This document shows, piece by piece, positions 33,015 through 42,241 of a DNA stretch of 64,000 nucleotides. A program made the position numbers and the translations under genes. Positions within the stretch are counted from its first letter, which is position 1. Each line of letters starts with the position of its first letter. Below the pieces are notes generated by a model. It saw nothing but the letters and a program-made list of their open reading frames with translations, did not search any database and was not told the origin of the DNA. The DNA is from Sphingomonas sp. 3P27F8 (GTDB taxonomy: Bacteria > Pseudomonadota > Alphaproteobacteria > Sphingomonadales > Sphingomonadaceae), in the NCBI RefSeq assembly GCF_005502745.1, contig NZ_SCNL01000010.1, positions 62,001 to 126,000 on the forward strand, read 5' to 3'.

Positions 33015-35348
33015 TCATGCTCCAGCTGGCGCGACCGAGCCCGGCGCGACGGATCGGTACAATGTCGTCCGCTGACGGGCCACGCCGCCGGCCTGCGCCG
33101 CGAGCTGCGCCATCTGCGCCGGATCGCACAATTGTCCGTTCCGGCCGCCCGCAGCACGCGTGATCGATTCATCCATCAACGTGCCGCCCAAATCGTTGGC
33201 ACCCGCCCGCAAGGCCGCGACGGCCCCGTCGTGACCAAGCTTTACCCAGCTGGCCTGGATGTTCGATATCAGCGGGTGGAGCACCAGACGCGCCACCGAA
33301 TGCATTAGCAGCGCCTCGCGAAAGCTCGGCCCCGCCCGCGCCTGGCCCTTGCGCCACATCGGCGCCTCCATGTGTACGAACGGTAGCGGGACGAATTCGG
33401 TAAATCCGCCAGTATCTTCCTGCAGATCCCGGATCGCCAGCAAATGGCGCGCCCAATTCACATAGCCATCGACGTGACCGAACATGATGGTCGCCGTCGA
33501 CCTAAGTCCAACGCGATGCGCGGTGCGCATGACCTCGAGCCATTCGCTCGCGCTCACCTTGTCGGGACAGATGATCGCCCGGATTTCATCGTCGAGTATC
33601 TCCGCTGCCGTCCCCGGCAACGTCGACAGCCCGGCGCGGCGAAGCTGGCCGAGATAATCCTCCAGCGGCAGACTCAGGGTGGTCGCGCCGTGAGTCACCT
33701 CCAATGGGGAGAAAGCGTGGATGTGGATCGATGGCGCAGCCTCGCGGACGGCGCGGAGGACGTCGAGATACGTGTGACCATCATACGCCGGATGGATGCC
33801 GCCCTGCAGGCAAACTTCGGTGGCGCCGCGCTCGACCGCTTCGGCTGCGCGCCGTCCGACTTCATCGAGATCCAACCGATAAGCGGGGCCGCGTTCGGCC
33901 CGGGTGCTGCCCTTCGAGAATGCGCAGAAGCTGCACTTGTACAGGCAGATATTTGTGTAATTGATGTTCCGGTTCACGACATAGGTGACATCATCGCCCA
34001 CCGCCGCGCGCCGCACGTCATCCGCCGCGTCGGCGACGATACCTGCATCATGCCCGTCCGCTTCGAACAGCGAGACGATATCGGGGATCGAAAGCCGCTC
34101 GCCGGCGCGCGCGCGGGCGATCACATCGTCCAGCTGGCTTGTCCGTTTCGTCGCTCCGCCGTCGGTAATGGCCGGTATGCTGTCGCCGGTGCCAGCATGC
34201 CATTGATCGACGATCGGCAAGCCGCGAGCATCGACTTGGCGGCGCACGATGGTCGCCAACGTGGGGTCGAGCCACCGTTCCGGATCGCGCGCGAAGACCG
34301 GAGCGACCGCCAGTCGTTCCCGCAGCAGCCGCCCCGCCTTGGCCGTTGCCTCCGTCAATGCGTCCAGATGCGGCCATGGGGATTCGGGATTTACATGATC
34401 CGGCGTGACGGGCGAAACGCCGCCCCAATCGTTCACGCCGGCACGCAACAAGATCCCCAGTTCCTCGGGCTGATGGAGGTTGGGGGGCGCCTGGATGGTC
34501 ATCGCGGGATCGAGAATTAGGCGCGCGACGGCGATCGTCCACACATGCTCGTCGAGCGATGGTTCCGGATGATCCACCATCTTGGTGCCGGGCTTGGCCC
34601 GAAAGTTTTGGATGATGACTTCCTGGATGTGACCATAGCGACGATGCAGATCGCGGATCGCGATCAGCGCCGCGATGCGCTCGGCGCGTGTTTCACCGAT
34701 GCCGATCAACAGACCGGTGGTGAAGGGGACGCGGGCTTCGCCGGCGGCCTCGATCGCGGCGAGGCGGTGCGCCGGCGCCTTGTCCGGCGAACCGAAATGG
34801 GGGCCGCCCTTTTCGGAGAGACGATCGGCGGTCGTTTCGAGCATCAGCCCCATGGACGCGGCGACGGGGCGGAGCACGGCATAGTCCGCATCCCCCATCA
34901 GTCCGGGATTGAGATGCGGCAACAGGCCGGTCTCCGCCAGCACCGCTGCCGCGACTTCCTGCAGATAGGACAGGGTCGTGGCGTGTCCCAATGCGGCGAG
35001 CGCGTCTCGCGCCACGGCGTATCGCGCTTCCGGCTGGTCGCCGAGGGTGAACAGCGCTTCTCTGCACCCCGCCGCCTCGCCGGCCCGCGCGATCTCGATG
35101 ACCTCATCCTTCGTCAGATAGGCGGATGCCACCGTTCGCGGCGTGTGAGCGAACGTGCAATAATGGCAAACGTCCCGGCACAACTTCGTCAGGGGGATGA
35201 AGACCTTGCGCGAATAGGTAACGAGCGGGCCATGGACCTTCAGCGTCAACGCTTCGGCCTCCGCCGTCAGAACATCGAGCGGTATTGGGTCGAACGTCGC
35301 GGCAAGCGCCGCAACCTCCGAGCCAACCATAACACCCTCATCACCCAT
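33015..35348 (-). CDS. fbiC: 7,8-didemethyl-8-hydroxy-5-deazariboflavin (Fo) synthase, FbiC fusion
   Basis: Fused bifunctional radical SAM enzyme of ~777 residues. The N-terminal CofG half carries the iron-sulfur motif 'CRDVCHYC' at 57-64. The C-terminal CofH half carries 'CLYKCSFC' near 467. 'GVNDWGGVSPVTPDHVNP' and 'AGANDLGGTLMDESI' mark the ends of the two halves. It builds the deazaflavin Fo from tyrosine and the flavin precursor. The fused form is typical of actinobacteria; archaea and cyanobacteria have two proteins. The stop is one base from fno, and the start is 12 bases after the flavin reductase gene. ATG 35330 is an alternative start. Confidence 0.94.
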   Translation of the reverse strand: MGDEGVMVGSEVAALAATFDPIPLDVLTAEAEALTLKVHGPLVTYSRKVFIPLTKLCRDVCHYCTFAHTPRTVASAYLTKDEVIEIARAGEAAGCREALFTLGDQPEARYAVARDALAALGHATTLSYLQEVAAAVLAETGLLPHLNPGLMGDADYAVLRPVAASMGLMLETTADRLSEKGGPHFGSPDKAPAHRLAAIEAAGEARVPFTTGLLIGIGETRAERIAALIAIRDLHRRYGHIQEVIIQNFRAKPGTKMVDHPEPSLDEHVWTIAVARLILDPAMTIQAPPNLHQPEELGILLRAGVNDWGGVSPVTPDHVNPESPWPHLDALTEATAKAGRLLRERLAVAPVFARDPERWLDPTLATIVRRQVDARGLPIVDQWHAGTGDSIPAITDGGATKRTSQLDDVIARARAGERLSIPDIVSLFEADGHDAGIVADAADDVRRAAVGDDVTYVVNRNINYTNICLYKCSFCAFSKGSTRAERGPAYRLDLDEVGRRAAEAVERGATEVCLQGGIHPAYDGHTYLDVLRAVREAAPSIHIHAFSPLEVTHGATTLSLPLEDYLGQLRRAGLSTLPGTAAEILDDEIRAIICPDKVSASEWLEVMRTAHRVGLRSTATIMFGHVDGYVNWARHLLAIRDLQEDTGGFTEFVPLPFVHMEAPMWRKGQARAGPSFREALLMHSVARLVLHPLISNIQASWVKLGHDGAVAALRAGANDLGGTLMDESITRAAGGRNGQLCDPAQMAQLAAQAGGVARQRTTLYRSVAPGSVAPAGA

Positions 35349-35360
35349 CCCACCCTCGCC

Positions 35361-35987
35361 TCATCCAAAGATCATTAAAACTTCTTCCGGCGTCGGGCGC
35401 GGCAGGCTGAAGACCCGCCCCACGGCACCGTAGTCCAGATACCCGAGCCGACACAGCGGGTCGGTCCTTTTGACGTCGACCATGCCGTCGACGATGACGC
35501 TGTCGTCGATATACACCTCGACCACTCGGCCGATGACGATCGAACTGTTATAATCCACGCCTTCATAGGCCGGCATGACGATCGTACGTTCATATTTGCA
35601 TTCGATGGCGATGGGCGAGAGCTTTACGCGAGGCGGCGCGACTTGGACGGACGGCTCCAACGCCAACTCCATGGCACCGGCCTCGCTCTCTTCGGCGTCG
35701 AACGAGGCGGACGACGAATTGACATATTGGCGCAAACCGTAGGTGGCCATGTTGGCGACGAATTCGCCTTGCTCTTCGGCATTGGCCTGACTGTGTCGCC
35801 GCGTACCGCTCGTGAACATCAGATACGACGGCCGATGGCCGACGATATTGAAGAAGCTGTAGGGTGCCAGATTGACGACGCCCGACTTGGTCAGCGTCGT
35901 GATCCAGCCGATCGGGCGCGGCGCGACGAGCGCCAGATACGGATCGTGCGGCAGTCCGTGATTGTCGAGGTCCGGCTGATACCGCAT
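35361..35987 (-). CDS. Flavin reductase-like domain protein (FMN reductase partner)
   Basis: Split-barrel flavin-binding protein of 208 residues. 'LVAPRPIGWITTLTKSGVVNLAPYSFFNIV' region and 'PSYLMFTSGTRRHSQANAEEQGEFVAN' are typical of the flavin reductase-like (DIM6/NTAB) family. It probably makes FMNH2 for the NtaA-type monooxygenase encoded at 37356. It begins the same leftward operon as fbiC, so a role with F420 instead of FMN is possible. GAGAGGA lies 5 bases upstream of ATG 35987. Confidence 0.85.
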   Translation of the reverse strand: MRYQPDLDNHGLPHDPYLALVAPRPIGWITTLTKSGVVNLAPYSFFNIVGHRPSYLMFTSGTRRHSQANAEEQGEFVANMATYGLRQYVNSSSASFDAEESEAGAMELALEPSVQVAPPRVKLSPIAIECKYERTIVMPAYEGVDYNSSIVIGRVVEVYIDDSVIVDGMVDVKRTDPLCRLGYLDYGAVGRVFSLPRPTPEEVLMIFG

Positions 35988-36145
35988 TCATCAATCCTCT
36001 CCGGCCGCCGCCATCCCTGCGCGTTGCGACCGACTTCCTTGGCAGTGCAGGGTTACTTTGGGAGCCCGGCATGGCGGGGCAACGAGTATCTGCGCGATGC
36101 CACGTTGCATCGATAACCGGCCGTTACGATCGACGCTTGGATGCA

Positions 36146-37126
36146 CTAGCCGGCGACCACAGTCTGTCGGATCGCGCCGAAAATGGACGCGCCGTATCGA
36201 TCGAGCATATCGATGTCGATTTGGTCGCCACCGCTCAAGTAACGCGTGGTCGGCGCCCCGCCTTGTCGCTGTTCGATGAGCCGTCGTTCGGCGATACAGG
36301 CGCCCCCGATGTCATCGTCGTAGTTCGACAGGGTGCCCGCCGCCAGTACGGTTCCGGCCGGCAACGGCTTATAGGTCGCGCAATACGACACAAGGCGCGG
36401 AAAACCGAAACTCGCGTCCCGACCACCATCGGGTGCGCCAATCAGCACCCCATTGACGTGGCATACCAGCGGTAGCTTCAGGAGCTGGCCGTCCCACGCC
36501 TGGCCCAGTTCGTCGGGCGTGACGGCAACGGGTGCCATCGTCGGATAAGGCTTGGCGAAAAGCGTCACGGATCGGCCTCGCTTCGCCGTCTCAGCCAGAA
36601 CCGTTCGGAGACTGATATCGTTGATGATCGTGATTAGCCGGATGTGTCTTGCCGCTTCCGCTTCATCGGCGCCGATCGGCACGTCGTCGAGGATCACCCC
36701 AACCTCGCCTTCGATATCCATCCCGACGTCGCCCGCCATTAGCGGCAGTGGATCGCGACCGCCGAGAAACACCGATACTCGTTCGCCCATCAGCGGTTCT
36801 TGCGAGAAGTCTTCAGGCAGGCTCACGCCGCGAAGGGCGCGAGCACGCTCCATATGCGAAAGGTATGAAGTACCGTCGATCCAGCCGAATGCTCGAGGCA
36901 ATGGAGCGGCCAACAGGCTAGCGTCGAAAGCGACTGCTCCATCAGCCTCGCCGCGTTCCACTTCGTCATATAATTGTTCGAGGCGCGGCGCGATTGCATC
37001 CCAATTGTCCAACGCCGCTTGCATCGTCGGCGCAATATGACTCGCTCGGATCATTCTGGTGAGGGTGCGATCGACCACCATCAAGGTGCCATCGCGCGTT
37101 GCGTCCCGAAGAGTGGCAAGCTTCAT
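36146..37126 (-). CDS. Fumarylacetoacetate hydrolase family protein
   Basis: Protein of ~326 residues with the FAH fold in its second half. 'SYLSHMERARALRG' lies near residue 88, and the metal-binding 'DIEGEVGVILDD' near 143. 'RLITIINDISLR', 'AKPYPTMAPVAVTPDEL' and 'GTVLAAGTLSNYDDD' follow. The family hydrolyses C-C bonds of diketo acids or decarboxylates/hydrates dienoates in ring-cleavage pathways. TAAGGA before ATG 37126 fixes the start. It is divergent from the monooxygenase gene at 37356 and lies 158 bases before the flavin reductase, so it may head the F420 operon. Confidence 0.86.
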   Translation of the reverse strand: MKLATLRDATRDGTLMVVDRTLTRMIRASHIAPTMQAALDNWDAIAPRLEQLYDEVERGEADGAVAFDASLLAAPLPRAFGWIDGTSYLSHMERARALRGVSLPEDFSQEPLMGERVSVFLGGRDPLPLMAGDVGMDIEGEVGVILDDVPIGADEAEAARHIRLITIINDISLRTVLAETAKRGRSVTLFAKPYPTMAPVAVTPDELGQAWDGQLLKLPLVCHVNGVLIGAPDGGRDASFGFPRLVSYCATYKPLPAGTVLAAGTLSNYDDDIGGACIAERRLIEQRQGGAPTTRYLSGGDQIDIDMLDRYGASIFGAIRQTVVAG

Positions 37127-37355
37127 GACGGTTTCCTTACCCAATTCGTTCTTCGAGCGTGGGGATAAGACGACAAGCGGTCGCCGACGCGGGGAATTTA
37201 TACGAACCGATGTCGCACAAACGACGGGCGCCCAAATCATCCCGGAGCAGGCCGCATAGCCGTGCAAAATTGCTTCGCAAAAATTCGCGTGGCCATCGAC
37301 GCGGAGCTCTGCGACGGACAGCGTCGATAAAGCCATTCCGGAGAGGATGAGACGT
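37127..37355. promoter_or_regulatory. Divergent promoter region between FAH-family and monooxygenase genes
   Basis: The 229-base gap separates two divergent genes and is locally AT-richer around 37263-37285 (GCAAAATTGCTTCGCAAAAA). GGAGAGG at 37340-37346 is the ribosome site of the monooxygenase. I see no clear operator. Confidence 0.4.
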
Positions 37356-38591
37356 ATGCCCAAGCCGCTGCATTTGGCGCTATTCGGAGCCGCCGGCCCC
37401 CAGGAAAATTGGTTCGACAACAGCCTATATGATTGGCGGGATCCGGCGCTGGATCGTGATATCGCGAAAATGGCCGAGCGCGCTAAGATCGACATGATGT
37501 TCTTTGCCGATACGCTGGCGATCCCCGAGAATTTCAACAACAGCTATGAATATGGCGTGCGGATCGGCGGGACGCAGATGGACCCGCTGCTGACGCTGGC
37601 CAACGTGGCGGCCGTCACCAAGCATATCGGCCTGACCGCGACCGTTTCGACGATCTACCCACCCTACATCGTGGCGCGGCAACTTGCGACGCTCGATAGT
37701 CTCAGCAACGGTCGCGTGGGATGGAATGTCGTGACCAGCCATGACGCAGCCGCCGGCCGAAATTTCGGCGTGGAATTGCCGCCGCACGACTTGCGATACG
37801 ACATTGCCGACGAACATTTCGAGCTGTGCCAGCGGCTATGGGCGAGTTGGGAACCTGGGGCGCTGCTGAACGACTATGAAAACCGGGTCTTTGCCGACCA
37901 CACGAAGGTACATCGCGTCGATTTTGAGGGAAAATATTTCAAGTCGCGCGGCCCGTTCAATCATCCGCCGATGCCACAGGGCAGCCCTGTCATCATCGTC
38001 GCCGGTAGTTCGGAGCGCGGCATTCGCTTCACCGCCGAACATGGCGAAATGACGATCGGGCATAAGAGCTCGATCGAAGACATGAAGAAGCTGACGACCG
38101 ACCTTCGCGCCGCGCTAGTCAAGGCCGGCCGGGATCCCCATGCCTGCAAGGTCTTTTTCTCGATCCATCCCTGGATGGGAGAAACCGAGTCCGAAGCCAA
38201 ACAACGTATGCAAGACAATGCGGCACGGGCCAATATCGAGGACGGCGTTGCCCGCTTGTCATATCTGCTCGGCATCGATCTCAGCAAGTTCGACTGGGAC
38301 AAGCCGCTGCCCAACGATCTCGAACTAAATGCCATGAAGGGCAAGATCATCCAGGAATCCACCGGCCAGAATGCGAAGACCATCCGTGAACTCGCCCACG
38401 CGGAAGCCGCACGCGAGGACATGCCGATCTACGGTTCGTACGGCCAGGTCGCCGAATATTTGGGCTGGCTGGCCGAAGAAACCGGCGCCGACGGATATCA
38501 CTTCCGTCACGCTACCAAGGATTTTGCCTATGTCGTTCAAATCACGGCAGGACTGATCCCCGAACTGCGCAAGCGTCGCCCGCCACCTTGA
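37356..38591 (+). CDS. NtaA/SnaA/DszA-type FMN-dependent monooxygenase (luciferase-like)
   Basis: Luciferase-like monooxygenase of ~411 residues. N-terminal 'WFDNSLYDWRDPALDRDIAKMAERAKIDMMFFAD' region, 'ATVSTIYPPYIVARQLATLD' near 90, 'GWNVVTSHDAAAGRNFG' near 118, and 'PVIIVAGSSERGIRFTAEHGE' near 215 are hallmarks of the nitrilotriacetate/DszA family. These use FMNH2 from a partner reductase, here probably the gene at 35361. They oxidise amines, sulfones or cyclic compounds. Use of reduced F420 is possible within the wider luciferase-like superfamily but not typical of this branch. GGAGAGG selects ATG 37356 over 37347. The end abuts a truncated rcnA. Confidence 0.88.
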   Translation: MPKPLHLALFGAAGPQENWFDNSLYDWRDPALDRDIAKMAERAKIDMMFFADTLAIPENFNNSYEYGVRIGGTQMDPLLTLANVAAVTKHIGLTATVSTIYPPYIVARQLATLDSLSNGRVGWNVVTSHDAAAGRNFGVELPPHDLRYDIADEHFELCQRLWASWEPGALLNDYENRVFADHTKVHRVDFEGKYFKSRGPFNHPPMPQGSPVIIVAGSSERGIRFTAEHGEMTIGHKSSIEDMKKLTTDLRAALVKAGRDPHACKVFFSIHPWMGETESEAKQRMQDNAARANIEDGVARLSYLLGIDLSKFDWDKPLPNDLELNAMKGKIIQESTGQNAKTIRELAHAEAAREDMPIYGSYGQVAEYLGWLAEETGADGYHFRHATKDFAYVVQITAGLIPELRKRRPPP

Positions 38592-39303
38592 GACCGTCCA
38601 TCGGCTCCCCATGGTTGTGATCGTGTTCGGCGAATGTGAGATCATAGTCGTGGCTGTGACCGCCATGTCCGAGCGACACCCGAGCTGCAAAGGCGTGCGG
38701 CTCGGGGATCTCTTCAACGCTCTCGATAAAGTCGCCGCGATCGACGAAGCGGAAGGTCTGCGACCGTCCCTCGTCGCGGGTCGTGGTGACGGTCACGTCA
38801 TCCGCCTTCCAACCGCCCTTGCCGAAGTGCGCGCGCCAGCGAGGCGGTACGCCGTCCTCGAAGATTTCGAGACGCATCATGCCGTGGCCGGTATCGATTG
38901 AGCGGACCTCATCCTCGCCATGATGATGATGGTGATCGTGGGCCGCTTCCGCCTTCTGGTCCGCGCGCGTGCGCCAGACCATCCAGAGGCCGATGCCAAG
39001 TACGATGACCGCAGAGCCGAGTAACAGGTAAGGCTCGGTCGTCTCGGTGTTGATGCCGCGGCCAAGATACTGTCCACCGAGCGCAATCCCCCAAACGATC
39101 GCAGTATGCGACAAGGCCGCGCACAGACCGAGCAACACGGCTTGGCCGACCGTGCCGCGCACCGCGATAATGAACGCGGCCATCATCGTTTTGGAATGAC
39201 CGGGCTCCAAACCATGCAACGCGCCCAGCAGCAGCGCGCTCGGGATGAACAACCACAGGTTCGTACTGCCCTGCTGAATAAGGTCTGCAAACGAGGTCAT
39301 CAT
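38542..39303 (-). pseudogene. rcnA: Nickel/cobalt exporter RcnA, 3' end cut off
   Basis: The N-terminal two thirds of an RcnA-type exporter. Visible are 'IPSALLLGALHGLEPGHSKTMMAAFII' with the conserved HGLEPGHSKT motif, 'GLCAALSHTAIVWGIAL', a His-rich loop 'HDHHHHHGED' near residue 120, and a second His-rich stretch 'HGGHSHDYDL'. After 'EHDHNHGEPMDGL' (about 38592) the frame runs into the 3' end of the convergent monooxygenase gene. The usual C-terminal membrane helices ('GLIPCPAA...') are missing. So the gene was cut when the catabolic block arrived, and transport function is doubtful. It is divergent from rcnR. Confidence 0.78.
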
Positions 39304-39365
39304 GCTTCCCGATGTTTCAGAGCGTCCAAACGATAGCTTTGCCTGAGTGCCGCGATCAGGCTTCT

Positions 39366-39408
39366 GTATCCCCCCAGGGGGATTGAGTCTATCCCCCTGG
39401 GGGGATAC
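39366..39408. promoter_or_regulatory. RcnR/CsoR-type operator: 18-bp inverted repeat of C/G tracts
   Basis: GTATCCCCCCAGGGGGAT (39366-39383) and its exact reverse complement (39391-39408) are separated by TGAGTCT. Each arm is itself a C-tract/G-tract site flanked by TA/AT, the form known for RcnR and related metal sensors. It lies between the divergent rcnA and rcnR genes and should repress both until nickel or cobalt binds the sensor. Confidence 0.8.
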
Positions 39409-39445
39409 TCGACAATCGTTCAAGGAATGTCCTACATGGGGTGAC

Positions 39446-39715
39446 ATGGCCCACAGCGATCATTCCAGTCATCCTGCCATCATCAAGCGGCTGAACCGTG
39501 CGAACGGCCACCTTCGGAGCATCGTCAGCATGATCGAGGAGGAGCGCCCGTGCGTCGACATCGCGCAGCAGCTTCAGGCGGTCGAGAATGCTATCGCCAG
39601 CGCCAAGCGCGCGCTCATCAACGACCATATCGATCATTGCCTTGTCCACGCAGAAGAGGGCGAAGGGACCAAGGCCGCAGTGGAACAGTTCCGAGCAATC
39701 TCGAAATATTGGTGA
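39446..39715 (+). CDS. rcnR: Metal-sensing repressor of the CsoR/RcnR family
   Basis: All-helical repressor of ~89 residues. Candidate metal ligands are the N-terminal His (MAHSDH), Cys in 'ERPCVDIAQQL' near 35, and His residues in 'HIDHC' near 61. 'RLNRANGHLRSIVSMIEE' is the family's N-terminal helix, and 'QLQAVENAIASAKRAL' the central one. It should bind the C/G-tract operator at 39366 and respond to nickel or cobalt. ATG 39446 gives the normal family length; the longer frame reads through the operator and is rejected. Confidence 0.86.
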   Translation: MAHSDHSSHPAIIKRLNRANGHLRSIVSMIEEERPCVDIAQQLQAVENAIASAKRALINDHIDHCLVHAEEGEGTKAAVEQFRAISKYW

Positions 39716-39842
39716 CACGGCTCAGCACGAAGCCGAACGTCATCACGACCAGCGATCTCGTCCTTCCGCAGCTTTGATGATCGCCCTGCATCGCAGGTAG
39801 CGGTTCGTACCGAATGTCACGGCGAGACTTTCACTGCCATTG

Positions 39843-39862
39843 ATATCCGCTATGCTGGATAT
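39843..39862. promoter_or_regulatory. Inverted repeat directly before arsR (probable ArsR operator)
   Basis: ATATCC (39843-39848) and GGATAT (39857-39862) form a 6-8-6 dyad whose right arm touches the arsR start codon at 39863. Self-binding of ArsR near its own start is the usual control of ars operons, so this is the natural candidate site. Confidence 0.5.
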
Positions 39863-40195
39863 ATGGAAAACGAATCGGCAATCTCAGCACTCGGTGCGCT
39901 CGCACAAGGGACACGTCTAGACGTGTTTCGCCTGTTGGTGCGCCACGAGCCGGATGGCTTGGCGGCGGGCGAAATTGCCCGCCAACTCGAAGTGCCGCAA
40001 AACACCATGTCCGCACACCTCGCCATTCTGGCCCGTGGCGGACTGGTACGATCCGAACGGCATAGCCGCTCAATCATCTACCGTGCAGATCTGGGTGGCC
40101 TGCGCGCGCTCACACTGTTCCTCGTCAAGGATTGCTGCGCCGGTAGTGCGGAGCTGTGCGCCCCGCTGATCGCCGAGCTTACCCCCTGTTGCTGA
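39863..40195 (+). CDS. arsR: Arsenite-responsive repressor ArsR
   Basis: Winged-helix repressor of 110 residues. '[31 protein letters not shown]' region and '[29 protein letters not shown]' contain the recognition helix and wing. Cys residues likely to bind As(III) are at the C-terminus: '[10 protein letters not shown]' near 91-100 and the last two residues. They are placed as in the arsenite sensors with C-terminal Cys rather than in the helix-4 site of E. coli ArsR. It heads the ars operon. Confidence 0.9.
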   Translation: MENESAISALGALAQGTRLDVFRLLVRHEPDGLAAGEIARQLEVPQNTMSAHLAILARGGLVRSERHSRSIIYRADLGGLRALTLFLVKDCCAGSAELCAPLIAELTPCC

Positions 40196-40206
40196 AAGGA
40201 CGCCCC

Positions 40207-40635
40207 GTGGCCGTCGACATCGTCATCTATCACAACCCCGAATGCGGCACGTCGCGCAACACGCTCGGCCTTATCCGCAATGCCGGCATCGAGCCGCATG
40301 TCGTGGAGTATTTGAAAACCCCGCCAGCTCGCGCGCTATTGGTCGAGCTGATCGACCGCGCCGGCATGACGCCCCGCGAGCTGCTGCGCGAGAAGGGCAC
40401 GCCCTATGCGGAGCTTGGCCTGAACGACACGTCGCTGTCCGACGACGCGCTGGTGGATGCGATGATGACGCACCCGATCCTCATCAACCGGCCGCTGGTC
40501 GTCTCCCCGCTCGGCGTGAAGCTGTGCCGGCCTTCCGAAGCCGTGCTCGATCTACTGCCGGGCGATCATCTCGGCGCATTCGCGAAGGAAGACGGACAAC
40601 AGGTGGTCGACGCCTCGGGCCAGCGCGTCGCCTGA
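40207..40635 (+). CDS. arsC: Arsenate reductase, glutaredoxin-coupled
   Basis: ArsC of ~142 residues of the thioredoxin-fold type. Active site Cys in 'NPECGTSRN' at about residue 12, plus '[20 protein letters not shown]', '[14 protein letters not shown]' and '[23 protein letters not shown]'. It reduces As(V) to As(III) with glutathione and glutaredoxin. GAAAGGA at 40194-40200 selects the GTG start at 40207; ORF extension upstream overlaps arsR. Its TGA overlaps the arsB start by one base. Confidence 0.92.
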   Translation: MAVDIVIYHNPECGTSRNTLGLIRNAGIEPHVVEYLKTPPARALLVELIDRAGMTPRELLREKGTPYAELGLNDTSLSDDALVDAMMTHPILINRPLVVSPLGVKLCRPSEAVLDLLPGDHLGAFAKEDGQQVVDASGQRVA

Positions 40636-41921
40636 TGCTCCTTGCCGTTCTGATCTTCATCGCCACGATCGCGCTCGTCATATGGCAACCCAAGGGCCTC
40701 GGGATCGGGTGGAGCGCGCTGGGCGGTGCCGTCGTGGCGCTGCTCGCGGGCGTCGTCACGTTGTCCGACGTGCCGGTCGTGTGGGGCATCGTCTGGAACG
40801 CGACTGCCGCGTTCGTCGCGATCATCGTCATCAGCCTGCTGCTCGATGAAGCCGGATTCTTCGAATGGGCGGCGCTCCACGTCGCGCGCTGGGGCAGGGG
40901 GCATGGTCGCCGCTTGTTCGTCCTGATCGTGCTGCTCGGCGCGGCGGTGTCCGCGCTGTTCGCCAACGATGGCGCGGCGCTGATCCTGACGCCGATCGTC
41001 ATCGCCATGCTGCGGGCGCTGGGCTTCAAGGACAAGGCGACGCTGGCCTTCGTCATGGCGGCCGGGTTCATCGCCGACACGGCCAGCCTGCCGCTGGTCG
41101 TCTCGAACCTCGTCAACATCGTGTCGGCCGACTTCTTCAAGATCGGGTTCGGCACATATGCGTCCGTGATGGTGCCGGTCGATCTGGTGTCGATCGCCGC
41201 CACGCTGGGCGCGCTGCTGCTGTTCTTCCGGCGCGACTTACCGGAAGACTATGACGTAGGCGCGCTGCGTGCGCCCGGCGAAGCGATCCGTGACGTCGCG
41301 ACCTTCCGCGCCGGATGGATCGTGTTGGCGCTGTTGCTCGCCGGCTTCTTCCTGCTCGAACCGCTTGGCGTGCCGGTCAGCGCCGTCGCCGCTGCCGGCG
41401 CGATACTGCTGCTGGTGATCGCGGGGCGCGGCCATGTGATCCAAACCCGCAAGGTGCTTCGCGGCGCGCCCTGGCAGGTCGTGATCTTCTCGCTCGGCAT
41501 GTATCTCGTCGTCTATGGCCTGCGGAACGCCGGCCTGACCGATCATCTGGCAGCGCTGCTCAATCGCACGGCGCAAGGTGGCGTGTGGGGCGCGGCGCTG
41601 GGTACGGGCGTGATCGCGGCCGTCCTGTCGTCGGTGATGAACAACATGCCGACCGTGCTGGTAGGCGCGCTCTCGATCGACGCCACCCACGCCACGGGCG
41701 CGATCAAGGAAGCGATGATCTACGCCAATGTGATCGGCTGTGATCTCGGCCCCAAGCTGACGCCGATCGGCTCGCTCGCGACGCTGTTATGGCTTCACGT
41801 CCTCGGGCAGAAGGGTGTGCGGATCGGATGGGGTTATTACTTCCGTGTCGGTGTCACGCTGACCGTGCCGGTACTGCTGGTCACGCTTGCCGCCCTGGCA
41901 TTGAGGATCACGATCGGATGA
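40635..41921 (+). CDS. arsB: Arsenite efflux permease ArsB
   Basis: Membrane protein of ~428 residues with about twelve helices. '[21 protein letters not shown]' near 76, '[20 protein letters not shown]' near 112, '[24 protein letters not shown]' near 150 and '[19 protein letters not shown]' near 330 are ArsB family hallmarks. It exports arsenite through the inner membrane. It is coupled to arsC by a one-base overlap and to ynfA by a four-base overlap. Confidence 0.93.
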   Translation: MLLAVLIFIATIALVIWQPKGLGIGWSALGGAVVALLAGVVTLSDVPVVWGIVWNATAAFVAIIVISLLLDEAGFFEWAALHVARWGRGHGRRLFVLIVLLGAAVSALFANDGAALILTPIVIAMLRALGFKDKATLAFVMAAGFIADTASLPLVVSNLVNIVSADFFKIGFGTYASVMVPVDLVSIAATLGALLLFFRRDLPEDYDVGALRAPGEAIRDVATFRAGWIVLALLLAGFFLLEPLGVPVSAVAAAGAILLLVIAGRGHVIQTRKVLRGAPWQVVIFSLGMYLVVYGLRNAGLTDHLAALLNRTAQGGVWGAALGTGVIAAVLSSVMNNMPTVLVGALSIDATHATGAIKEAMIYANVIGCDLGPKLTPIGSLATLLWLHVLGQKGVRIGWGYYFRVGVTLTVPVLLVTLAALALRITIG

Positions 41922-42241
41922 CAGCCCTGATCTACATCGGCGCGGCGCTTGCCGAAATTGGCGGATGCTTTGCCTTCTGGGCATGGCTTCGCATGGGAAA
42001 GTCACCCTTTTGGCTTGCCCCCGGCATCGCCTCACTGATCCTGTTCGCATGGCTCCTGACCCGCGTGGACAGCGATGCCGCGGGACGGGCGTATGCCGCT
42101 TACGGCGGCATTTACATCTGCGCATCGCTAGCCTGGCTCGGGGCCGTCGAAGGCGTGCGGCCAGACCGCTGGGATGTCGGTGGAGCGGCGCTCTGTCTGA
42201 TCGGCACCTGTGTCATCCTCTTGGGACCGCGAACCGCCTGA
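41918..42241 (+). CDS. ynfA: YnfA family small membrane protein
   Basis: Four-helix membrane protein of 107 residues with the family's '[20 protein letters not shown]', '[26 protein letters not shown]' and '[19 protein letters not shown]'. YnfA resembles SMR transporters. Its role in an ars operon is not established; export of an arsenical or another toxic cation is possible. It overlaps both neighbours, so it belongs to the operon. Confidence 0.88.
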   Translation: MTALIYIGAALAEIGGCFAFWAWLRMGKSPFWLAPGIASLILFAWLLTRVDSDAAGRAYAAYGGIYICASLAWLGAVEGVRPDRWDVGGAALCLIGTCVILLGPRTA

